DNA from: CAZLWA01 sp964563165
Lineage (GTDB): Bacteria; CLD3; SB21
NCBI GenBank assembly: GCA_964563165.1
Contig: CAZLWA010000040.1
Span: forward strand, 1-19,996
Length of the DNA stretch: 19,996 nt
Reading direction: 5' to 3'
Below are positions 13,119 to 19,996 of this stretch, one piece after another. Positions within the stretch are counted from its first letter, which is position 1, and every line of letters begins with the position of its first letter. Below the pieces are notes generated by a model. The model ran no database searches. It was not told the origin of the DNA and saw only the letters and a list, made by a program, of their open reading frames with translations. The position numbers and the translations under genes were made by a program.

Positions 13119-15991
13119 TATTTTACTTTCAATTTCAATTCTTTTAATTTTGTTTCGGCATTGGTGTCCTGCGGGTGGCGTGAAATCCACTCTTCAAGAA
13201 TCTTGATTTCTTTCGTGTAATCCTTCTTTTCTTCCAGTGCCTGCAGGTACCAGCCCAGAGCTTCCGCATTGTTCGGATCCGCTTCCACGACCGGCTGAAG
13301 CAGACTAATCGCGGTTTCCGCATCTTTTAAAACGTATAAATACAGCCCGGCAATACTCACTTTGGCGCGCGAATCCAATCGATATCTCTTTTCATTGGCA
13401 AGCACCTCGGCCGCGTATTCCCGTAACTTGTCCGGTTTGCCCGCATCGGCGTAAAATTGGCCGATCGCCAATTTTAAACGGTGGTCGCGGATCGGAATGA
13501 CAGACTCGGGAATGATCTTCTCCACGGAATCCAGTATCGCGATGATCTTTTGATCGGCCGTTAATAGTTGCGGAAAAGCTTCTTTATCTCTGCTTGAGGC
13601 CAATTTGTCCGTTCCCGTAGATTTTCTCAGACGGTAATATTCGGCCATGCGCAGAAACAACGTGCGGTAATTTTGCGTCAAACGGTAAATATTGTCGTCG
13701 TAGGCGACGCCCGGATTATTCATATTGCGGTATTTATATTTTTGGAAGATGTTCTTGTACATGTGATTCATGGACATTTCCTGGTCCGGTACGCTGATAA
13801 CTTTCCAGGCCAGTCCGTCCATGCGCAAATACTTGCTCAATCCGACCTTGTTGTCGTCGCTGACGGTGAGCGCGAAATATATAGGCCTTTGCCATTTCGC
13901 CGCATAGATCATGTTGAGCACCAGGCGGTCCTGAACGCGAATGCCCTGACCCTGAATGGTCGGGTCCACTTTGAATTTCATTTTCGGAACGGGCATGGTG
14001 TCGTAAGCCGCGGGCAGCGGATTTCCGGATTCTGCCCAATCTTTCCAATAGACTTCTTTCGGTACGGCCAAACTGAATTCCGAAGAAGCCCAGCGGATGG
14101 GTTGAATAGCCGAATTGGGAATATTCGGATCGCCGAGAATTTCACGATCGCTGAGCGTGATCGGAACCTTCATTCCCTTTACGATCCGGCCGTCCTCCAT
14201 GTGATATTCCGTTTCGTGATTCTTTAGTTGATTGATATACCACTCGGTATTGAGCAGGCTCAGATTAACAACGCGTATATCCGGACGAACATGTTCGACC
14301 TCCTGCAAATACCACAGCGGGAATGTATCGTTGTCTCCGTTGGTGTAAAGGATCGCGTTGGGTTCGCAGGTTTCCAAAAGATTATATGAAAAATCCCAGG
14401 CCACGTAATTATCCTGACGGCTGTTTGCATGTACGTTATACATATACATATTTACCGGCAGAATCAGCACCATCACCGCGCCTGCGGCGTATACGGCCAG
14501 GCGATTATTCTTCAATTTTTTCTCGATGGTTTCAAAAATGGAAAATACGCCGATACCGATCCAGACGGAATAGGCAAAGAACGCTCCGGCGTAACTATAA
14601 TCACGTTCGCGGGGCTGCGGATCCGGTTGATTTAGATAAATAACGACCGCGATGCCTGTGCAGATAAATAGACCCAGCGTAGCCAGCGCCCGTTTCCAAT
14701 CTTTTCCGAAATGATGTACCGCCCCGAACAGGCCGATTAAAAAAGGAATCCCATAAAGTCCGCGCCAGGGGAAAACATCGGCCATGTATCCGTAGCGGTC
14801 CGTTTGGGTACCCGGGAACGTATCCACCTTCCAGCCGATCGCGTTGCGAAGGCCGTCGATCAGCGACAACGCTTTTTCATCCGGCCTTCCCACAAATTGC
14901 CAATCAAAATACCGAACGAACATCTTTTTTATCTGATATTCCCAAAACGGAGCCACGCGCGGGTATTGTCCGAAATCGCCGTATTGATCGCGGTTGAGAT
15001 AACCGATAAACGATTTCCACGTATCGGGATCGTTTTGATCAATGTTCGGGTTCATACCCGAACGGATCATGACGGTGGCGTACGTAGAATAACCGATAAA
15101 GATCAAAAGCGTGGCGATGACGAGGAGCGAAGCCGTGTGGTTGTTGGCCTTGATGAAGTAGTAGGAAAAATAAATGAGTATGCCGAAAAAAACGAAAACC
15201 GATGCGCCGCCCAGATCGTATTGAGAGAAGAATTGAGGAATTTTAAGGCTGTAGAATATGTAGACCTTGTAAATGATCCCGATGGCAACGATCCCGATGA
15301 GAGCGAATTTTACAAAGCTCGAAGCGGTAACTTCAAATTTTTTGGAATAAATAATAAAGAGAATGAACGGAATGGCGAGGACGTTGAGCAAATGGACGCC
15401 GATGGATAATCCGATCATGTAGGCAATCAAAAGTAAATAGACGTCGCTGTGAATATCATCGGGCTTCTCCAGCCACAGCATGATCAGCCAGACGCTGATC
15501 GCGGTGAAAAAAATGCTGGACGCATATACTTCCGATTCTACGGCGTTAAACCAATGGCTGTAGGTGAACGCAAACGTCAGCGCGCCGATGGCCGCGGACA
15601 ACACGACTTTCACGGTTCCCACAGTGTCTTCCGGTTTACTTTTCCATTGCAGGATCATACGCACGAGCGTCAAATAAAGAAACAAAATCGTGAAGGCGCT
15701 GGTCAGCGTGGAAATTAAATTAATACGGTAGGCGATGTCATAATTGGTCAGTGCGAGTCCTAATGCATAACCGATTTGAGAAATAAAAGGGAACATCGAA
15801 AAAATTCTGCCTGCCAATAAGAATAGCGGCGATCCGGGCGGATGCGGAACGCCCATCGTATAAGACGTTGCGGCAAATTCACCGCAGTCCCAATAGGAGA
15901 CGGTAGGCGAGACAGACGCCGCGTAGCCCACAAAGGCGATCCCAAAGACAATCCATGCGGCGATGCGGTTTGTTTTTTCAAAATTCAGCAT
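13118..15991 (-). CDS. DUF2723 family membrane glycosyltransferase-like protein with TPR tail
   Basis: Large polytopic membrane protein of 957 residues, common in Bacteroidota and relatives and related to the animal O-mannosyltransferase TMEM260. The GT-C-like N-terminal half starts with SPTVSYWDCGEFAATSYTMG, containing the acidic D35 and E38 of the first extracytoplasmic loop, then VPHPPGSPLFLLAGR. Roughly a dozen hydrophobic helices follow to about residue 530, including the PQPRERDYSYAGAFFAYS segment seen in the family. A soluble region follows (about 540-790) with NAILYTNGDNDTFPLWYLQE. The last 130 residues form TPR-like repeats (ISLLQPVVEADPNNAEALGWYLQ). The likely reaction is sugar transfer from a lipid-linked donor to exported proteins or lipids. 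The start lies 29 bp after the rmlD stop, which suggests one operon. Confidence 0.85.
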   Translation of the reverse strand: MLNFEKTNRIAAWIVFGIAFVGYAASVSPTVSYWDCGEFAATSYTMGVPHPPGSPLFLLAGRIFSMFPFISQIGYALGLALTNYDIAYRINLISTLTSAFTILFLYLTLVRMILQWKSKPEDTVGTVKVVLSAAIGALTFAFTYSHWFNAVESEVYASSIFFTAISVWLIMLWLEKPDDIHSDVYLLLIAYMIGLSIGVHLLNVLAIPFILFIIYSKKFEVTASSFVKFALIGIVAIGIIYKVYIFYSLKIPQFFSQYDLGGASVFVFFGILIYFSYYFIKANNHTASLLVIATLLIFIGYSTYATVMIRSGMNPNIDQNDPDTWKSFIGYLNRDQYGDFGQYPRVAPFWEYQIKKMFVRYFDWQFVGRPDEKALSLIDGLRNAIGWKVDTFPGTQTDRYGYMADVFPWRGLYGIPFLIGLFGAVHHFGKDWKRALATLGLFICTGIAVVIYLNQPDPQPRERDYSYAGAFFAYSVWIGIGVFSIFETIEKKLKNNRLAVYAAGAVMVLILPVNMYMYNVHANSRQDNYVAWDFSYNLLETCEPNAILYTNGDNDTFPLWYLQEVEHVRPDIRVVNLSLLNTEWYINQLKNHETEYHMEDGRIVKGMKVPITLSDREILGDPNIPNSAIQPIRWASSEFSLAVPKEVYWKDWAESGNPLPAAYDTMPVPKMKFKVDPTIQGQGIRVQDRLVLNMIYAAKWQRPIYFALTVSDDNKVGLSKYLRMDGLAWKVISVPDQEMSMNHMYKNIFQKYKYRNMNNPGVAYDDNIYRLTQNYRTLFLRMAEYYRLRKSTGTDKLASSRDKEAFPQLLTADQKIIAILDSVEKIIPESVIPIRDHRLKLAIGQFYADAGKPDKLREYAAEVLANEKRYRLDSRAKVSIAGLYLYVLKDAETAISLLQPVVEADPNNAEALGWYLQALEEKKDYTKEIKILEEWISRHPQDTNAETKLKELKLKVK

Positions 15992-16020
15992 AAATAAAAT
16001 GAACTCCTGTTATGATGGAA

Positions 16021-16890
16021 CTAAATTTTAAGTTTACTTTCTTTGTCTCTGAAATAATCGGCAAGCGCGTCTTCCCACATCGGCATAGAATCGATGCCGC
16101 GATTCTGCAGGTTCCGGTTTTCTAATACAGAGTAACGCGGCCGCTTTACCGCGCCTCCGAATTCTTTGGCCGTGGTTTTTTTCAGGTTCGTATCAATGTT
16201 TGCCGTTTCAAAGATCTTTTCCGCGAAAGTATACCACGAACAACTGCCGCTATTGGTAGCGTGGTACAGACCGTAGGACTCGGTGGCGGCCAGTATCTTT
16301 ATTTGCCGGGCCAGATGCAGCGTGAACGTCGGCGTCAGTATTTCGTCATCGACGACTTTGATCACGCCGCGCTCTTTGGCGAGCCGGAGCATCGTCTCGA
16401 CGAAATTGGTTTTCTTGCCCCGGCATTCGTGGATGCCGTAAAGCCCGGACGTGCGAACGATAAAATATTTATCATGATGCGCCTGAACGTAATATTCTCC
16501 GGCCAGCTTGCTCAAGCCGTACGTATTGACCGGCAACGGCAGATCGGATTCCACATACGGCTCGGTCTTTTTTCCGTCAAACACGTAATCGGTGCTGATA
16601 TGCACAAGTTTGCACGCAATTTCACGGCAGGCCCGGGATATATGTTTGGCGGCGAGCCCGTTGATTTCGAACGCTGTCTTATCTTCGGTTTCGCATCTCG
16701 GAACATCGGTCATACCGGCCGCGTTGATCACGGTGTCCGGCTTGACATCGGAAATAAACCGCTGAACCTGCTTTTCATTGACGATATCGCACTGCGCATG
16801 CGTCACAGCCGTGACGGAAGAATCCTTTTTATACACGCGCTGCAGGTCCATGCCGAGCTGTCCTGCCGCGCCGAATAATAAAATTCTCAT
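16021..16890 (-). CDS. rmlD: dTDP-4-dehydrorhamnose reductase
   Basis: Short-chain dehydrogenase/reductase of extended type that makes dTDP-L-rhamnose from dTDP-4-dehydro-rhamnose using NAD(P)H, the last step of the Rml pathway. In 289 residues it shows the nucleotide-binding GAAGQLG at 7-13, INAAGMTDVPRCE, HISTDYVFDG with the catalytic Thr (T100), and the YxxxK pair in TYGLSKLAGE (Y124, K128). The later VRTSGLYG and ILTPTFTLHLARQI segments are typical of RmlD. rmlA, rmlB and rmlC are not in the window. Its neighbours, a family 2 glycosyltransferase and the DUF2723 protein, would fit use of the activated sugar for surface glycans. The 114-bp gap upstream shows no gene or strong promoter. Confidence 0.88.
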   Translation of the reverse strand: MRILLFGAAGQLGMDLQRVYKKDSSVTAVTHAQCDIVNEKQVQRFISDVKPDTVINAAGMTDVPRCETEDKTAFEINGLAAKHISRACREIACKLVHISTDYVFDGKKTEPYVESDLPLPVNTYGLSKLAGEYYVQAHHDKYFIVRTSGLYGIHECRGKKTNFVETMLRLAKERGVIKVVDDEILTPTFTLHLARQIKILAATESYGLYHATNSGSCSWYTFAEKIFETANIDTNLKKTTAKEFGGAVKRPRYSVLENRNLQNRGIDSMPMWEDALADYFRDKESKLKI

Positions 16891-17004
16891 AAGGTAAACT
16901 CATCTTTCCGCTCCGCCGCCGTGACGGGTAATCCCCTGAAAGAAGGTTGAAGGATCGGAGAAACAGGATCGTATCAAAATGATTCTGATGCAGCGTCAGT
17001 TTTT

Positions 17005-18042
17005 TCAAAACCTCAAGGTATGAAACTCCTTCTTCTTCTTCAAGAAATAATCCATCACGATGCTGCCCGGATAAATCACATGCGCAAAGGCGTCATCGGA
17101 AACTTTTCGCGATCGCTGAACTTCTGAGCGCTGCTTCCGCAAACTGCCGGGATGTGTGTAGATCCATAGATGCGCTTTCAGTATGGCAAGAACGCGTTTC
17201 GGATTACCCTGGAACAACCCGTACAAACCCGCGGCGCCGTCCAAAATAAAACGCCAACAAAGAACCGGGAGAAATTTTGCAGCAGAGAGATTCTTGATCA
17301 GCATGATAAGATTGTTACGGTGATTCCAGTACAATTTGTTGAAATTCATCGGAGGCAGCGATGCGCTGACGTAATGCAGCACGTGCGCCTGCGGAACGAT
17401 TTTGATTTTGTATCCAAGCAAATGCAAACGCCAGCATAGATCGATTTCTTCAAAGTGCATGAAAAACATTTCATCCAAAGGGCCGGCTGCATCAAGCGCC
17501 GATTTTCTCAAAAACAGCGCCGCCCCGCTTGCCCAGAATATTTCCCGTATGTCGTCATATTGGGATCGGTCGAATTCGATCGTGTCGAATATCCGGCCGC
17601 GCAAGAAAGGGAATCCCCATTTATCGATAAATCCGCCCGACGCTCCGGCGTACTCGAAATATCCGCGATTGATCATGGACAGGATCTTGGGCTGAAGCGC
17701 ACCGACCGTATTGTCATTCTCGGCTTCGCTTACTAAATGCGTGAGCCAATCCGGTGCTACTTCCACATCGTTGTTCAGCAACATGATATACTTGCCCTGA
17801 GCGGCTTGCATACCGAGGTTATTTCCGCCGGTGTATCCTTGATTTGTTTCGGATGTGATGATCTTGATTTGCGGGAAATTCCGGCGGGTGTAAGCAACGG
17901 AATCGTCCTGTGACGCGTTGTCTACCATGATCCATTCGACGGGATGGTACTGCGTGTTCAGGAGCGAACGAAATAACGCATCGAGAAATTTTTTTCCATT
18001 ATAGTTAAGAACAACTACCGTTACAAGAGGCGATGGATCCAT
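17005..18042 (-). CDS. Family 2 glycosyltransferase (rhamnosyltransferase-like)
   Basis: Cytoplasmic GT-A-fold glycosyltransferase of 345 residues. The N-terminal nucleotide-sugar domain shows VTVVVLNYNGKKFL (8-20), EWIMVDNASQDDS, NQGYTGGNNLGMQ, and the metal-binding LLNNDVEV (D92). Then come the acceptor-side GYFEYAGASGGFIDKWG and the FMHFEEIDLCWRLHLLGYKI motif with the likely catalytic acidic residues. The C-terminal part after about residue 235 is basic and amphipathic and may dock on the membrane. The layout matches WbbL/rhamnosyltransferase-type enzymes, and rmlD lies next downstream, so rhamnose is a plausible donor sugar. Donor and acceptor cannot be settled from sequence. The start lies 96 bp after the dnaB stop, across heptamer array 3. 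Confidence 0.88.
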   Translation of the reverse strand: MDPSPLVTVVVLNYNGKKFLDALFRSLLNTQYHPVEWIMVDNASQDDSVAYTRRNFPQIKIITSETNQGYTGGNNLGMQAAQGKYIMLLNNDVEVAPDWLTHLVSEAENDNTVGALQPKILSMINRGYFEYAGASGGFIDKWGFPFLRGRIFDTIEFDRSQYDDIREIFWASGAALFLRKSALDAAGPLDEMFFMHFEEIDLCWRLHLLGYKIKIVPQAHVLHYVSASLPPMNFNKLYWNHRNNLIMLIKNLSAAKFLPVLCWRFILDGAAGLYGLFQGNPKRVLAILKAHLWIYTHPGSLRKQRSEVQRSRKVSDDAFAHVIYPGSIVMDYFLKKKKEFHTLRF

Positions 18043-18081
18043 TATGTCAGAATTCTAAATTTCAACATTCAATTCCACTCG

Positions 18082-18144
18082 ATCAGCCATCAGCCATCAG
18101 CAATCAGCCATCAGCGATCAGCGATCAGCGATCAGCGATCAGAA
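18082..18144. repeat. Heptamer tandem array 3 (ATCAGCG/ATCAGCC units) at the dnaB stop
   Basis: Eight complete 7-bp units (ATCAGCC, ATCAGCA and ATCAGCG types) and a ninth, ATCAGAA, run from 18082 to 18144. Like units are clustered: mostly CC-type first, then four CG-type. On the - strand the units read TGATSGC, and the first TGA (18139-18141) is the actual dnaB stop codon. The array therefore begins exactly at the end of dnaB and lies in the leader of the glycosyltransferase gene. Confidence 0.92.
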
Positions 18145-19563
18145 AGGCTGTTCTTCTTTTGAAGAGGGCGGCGGCGCTTCCTGGCCGTGGGAAGTGTCAA
18201 TTTCAACAAACCGTGCAAATTTTTTGATAAATCCTAATTCCACCTCACCGACCGGGCCGTTACGTTGTTTGCCGACAATAATATTCGCCATGACAACGTC
18301 TGCCTGGCGCTCGAGAGCCTCCGATTCGTAATAATCCGTACGATGCACGAACATGACCACATCCGCATCTTGTTCAATGGAACCGGAGTCGCGCAGATCC
18401 GACAACATCGGTTTCTTGTCGCCGCCGCGCTGTTCGACGGCGCGGGATAATTGGCTCAGGGCAAGTATCGGAATATTCAGTTCTTTTGCCAGCGCTTTCA
18501 GGGACCGGGAAATGAGCGCGACCTCTTCCTGACGATTCGAATTTGCTTTCGTGTTGGCGCTGACGAGCTGCATATAATCCACGATCAGCAGTTCAATTTG
18601 TTTTTCCGCCTTCAATCGGCGCGCGCGAGCGCGCAATTCCAGGATATTCAGACTCGGCGTATCGTCGATGTAGATCGGCGCTTTGGAAAGCCTGCCCACG
18701 CAGACGGACAGTTTCGACCAATCGGCGTTGGGCAAAGTGCCGGTACGGACGCGGTGCGCATCGACCTTGGCTTCCGCGCACAACAATCGCATGACCAATT
18801 GTAACGAAGACATTTCCAAACTGAAAAACCCGACGGGTTTGTTGAAGTCAACGGAAACGTTACGCGCAATCGAAAGCACCAGCGCCGTCTTTCCCATGCT
18901 GGGACGTCCGGCAACGATCACCAGATCGGAATTCTGAAAACCGCTGGTCATGTTGTCCAGAGATTTATAGCCGGAAGCCACGCCCGTCGTGCCGCCGGGT
19001 TTGTCATGGAAACTTTCGATCTGCTCGAACGCTTTATGTAAAATCGGGTTGAGGCTTTGAAAACCCTGCTTACTCTTATCTTGTGCGATCTTGAAAATTT
19101 CCTGTTCGACGGAATCGATCAGCGTATCAACTTCCTCGGCCTCCTGAAACGCCATCGAAACGATTTGCCCGCCCATATTGATAAGTTTGCGCAAACGCGC
19201 TTTATCGAGAACGATCTTGGCGTAATGCGCGACGTTCGACGCGCTCGGAACTTTCTGAGAAAGCCCCGTGATGAAATAGCTTCCGCCGACGCGTTCGAGC
19301 TGTCCGGATTTCCGCAGTTCTTCGGTCACCGTGATCAGGTCGATCGGCTCGGCTTTTTGATACAGCTGCATCATGGATGAAAAAACAATTTTATGCGCTT
19401 CCTTATAAAAGCAGGTTTCATCGAGGAACTCGACGACTTTGCCGACAGCGGTTTCGTCCATCAGCATGGATCCGAGAATCGCTTCTTCGACTTCCAGCGC
19501 TTGCGGAGGCACCCTCCCGGGGTAATCGAGAATATTGGATCTTTTTTCTTCGGGGGCGGACAT
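18139..19563 (-). CDS. dnaB: Replicative DNA helicase DnaB
   Basis: Hexameric 5'-3' helicase that unwinds DNA ahead of the replication fork and recruits primase. The 474 residues show the helical N-terminal domain (PPQALEVEEAILGSMLMD through about 150), a linker, and a RecA-like C-terminal domain. That domain has Walker A GRPSMGKT (219-226), the catalytic Glu in FFSLEMS (E250), Walker B LLIVDYMQL (D329), LSQLSRAVEQRGGDKKP and SDLRDSGSIEQDADVVMF with the arginine-finger region. Length and motifs are those of a normal bacterial DnaB, with no intein. The promoter at 19598-19625 (TTGATT, 16 bp, TATATT) fits. The TGA stop is the first triplet of heptamer array 3. Confidence 0.97.
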   Translation of the reverse strand: MSAPEEKRSNILDYPGRVPPQALEVEEAILGSMLMDETAVGKVVEFLDETCFYKEAHKIVFSSMMQLYQKAEPIDLITVTEELRKSGQLERVGGSYFITGLSQKVPSASNVAHYAKIVLDKARLRKLINMGGQIVSMAFQEAEEVDTLIDSVEQEIFKIAQDKSKQGFQSLNPILHKAFEQIESFHDKPGGTTGVASGYKSLDNMTSGFQNSDLVIVAGRPSMGKTALVLSIARNVSVDFNKPVGFFSLEMSSLQLVMRLLCAEAKVDAHRVRTGTLPNADWSKLSVCVGRLSKAPIYIDDTPSLNILELRARARRLKAEKQIELLIVDYMQLVSANTKANSNRQEEVALISRSLKALAKELNIPILALSQLSRAVEQRGGDKKPMLSDLRDSGSIEQDADVVMFVHRTDYYESEALERQADVVMANIIVGKQRNGPVGEVELGFIKKFARFVEIDTSHGQEAPPPSSKEEQPF

Positions 19564-19597
19564 ATTTGGAATTATTTATGAGCGGTCTAATTGCGTA

Positions 19598-19625
19598 AAT
19601 ATAACAAGGATGGCCGAATAATCAA
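19598..19625 (-). promoter_or_regulatory. Likely dnaB promoter
   Basis: Read on the - strand, TTGATT (19620-19625) and TATATT (19598-19603) are spaced by 16 bp and lie 35 bp before the dnaB ATG. The boxes are identical to those proposed for the tRNA gene. Confidence 0.5.
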
Positions 19626-19664
19626 GAAGTTCTTTTTTGCCGGAATGGATGCCCTATGAAATTA

Positions 19665-19996
19665 TTATTCGACCGATATTTCGTCAATAAATAACCATGC
19701 GTCCTCGCCTGAACCGGGAGCGCCGTCCGGAATTTTTCCGAAATTCTCCGCTTTTATTCTTACGTACCGAGCCGAGATAGTTCCGGCAGTGATTTTGATT
19801 CTCCCTTTGCTATTTTCAATTTCACGGGCATCGATTTTCCTGACTGAAGAGAAAGTAATCCCATCATCAGAAACATGGAACTCGGCCGATTTCGGCAAAT
19901 AGATCCAGTCATTCTTATTGTGATAGCAGCTTAAAATAACGGCTGAAATATTTTCTTTTTTCCCCAGGTCGATCGTTGCCTCTGCGTTATGACCGT
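19665..19996 (-). CDS. C-terminal part of a beta-hexosaminidase-like protein (partial)
   Basis: The frame is open from the right window edge to a TAA at 19665-19667, so only about the last 110 residues are seen and the start lies outside. They look like the C-terminal discoidin-type (F5/8C-like) module found after family 20 glycoside hydrolase domains. EATIDLGKKENISAV and WIYLPKSAEFHVSDDG are followed by ISARYVRIKAENFGKIPDG and the ending GEDAWLFIDEISVE, which resembles the ends of Bacteroidota beta-N-acetylhexosaminidases. The catalytic domain is not visible, so the enzyme assignment is provisional; another sugar-binding or sialidase-type protein could share this module. An internal Met at about 19898 is not the true start. 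No intrinsic terminator is seen before dnaB. Confidence 0.65.
   Translation of the reverse strand, partial: GHNAEATIDLGKKENISAVILSCYHNKNDWIYLPKSAEFHVSDDGITFSSVRKIDAREIENSKGRIKITAGTISARYVRIKAENFGKIPDGAPGSGEDAWLFIDEISVE

Noticed and set aside
16891..17004. A small gene or strong promoter between the glycosyltransferase and rmlD
   Set aside because: No frame with convincing start and length, and no pair of -35/-10 boxes at good spacing was found.
18033..18227. A + strand frame with recurring SAIS/QPSAIS peptides
   Set aside because: The repetition comes from translating heptamer array 3, and the rest is the antisense of dnaB; not a gene.

Overview
The window reads as a bacterial chromosome segment of roughly mid-40s % GC (estimated by eye), probably from the FCB superphylum (Bacteroidota, Ignavibacteria and related candidate lineages). 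Three things point there: a short housekeeping sigma factor without region 1.1, a DUF4837 lipoprotein, and a DUF2723 membrane glycosyltransferase. Some genes have clear Shine-Dalgarno sites (exbB, the integrase relic) and others none. I cannot place the organism more finely.

Left part, + strand (1-7014): a heptamer tandem array and leader precede rpoD, which ends in a strong intrinsic terminator. Next come dgt (dGTPase-like HD hydrolase), a YbbR-like membrane protein and tsaD (tRNA t6A synthesis), packed as one transcription unit. After a good sigma-70-like promoter follows exbB-exbD-exbD-tonB, a complete inner-membrane energy-transduction module for outer-membrane transport. A 121-bp imperfect inverted repeat lies between the two exbD genes.

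Middle (7015-8291): this is the scar of an old mobile element. A tyrosine recombinase gene lacking its C-terminal catalytic half lies against the 3' end of a CAU-anticodon tRNA, best read as tRNA-Ile2. Three TGGTTAC-type repeats sit between them. The broken end of the integrase runs into about 320 bp of short palindromic intergenic repeats.

Right part, - strand (8387-19996, read right to left): the end of a secreted beta-hexosaminidase-like gene, then dnaB, a family 2 glycosyltransferase, rmlD, and a 957-residue DUF2723 protein. These are followed by a tightly overlapping envelope run: a UPF0104/YbhN-type membrane protein, a DUF4837 lipoprotein, a PgsA-type CDP-alcohol phosphatidyltransferase, and a TPR-CsgG-like periplasmic protein. 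A helical protein of unknown function and a STAS anti-anti-sigma-like protein come last, with their own likely promoter. The shared theme is building and modifying the cell surface.

The most unusual signal is a family of period-7 tandem arrays at three gene boundaries (1-116, 12945-13118, 18082-18144). The units are variants of TGWTNRC. Array 3 starts in the dnaB stop codon and array 2's inverted end overlaps the DUF2723 stop codon. Because 7 is not a multiple of 3, each array puts stop codons into all three frames of at least one strand. Array 2 can also fold into a 27-bp stem that pairs fully, with one G-U wobble, only in the transcript of the real gene direction.
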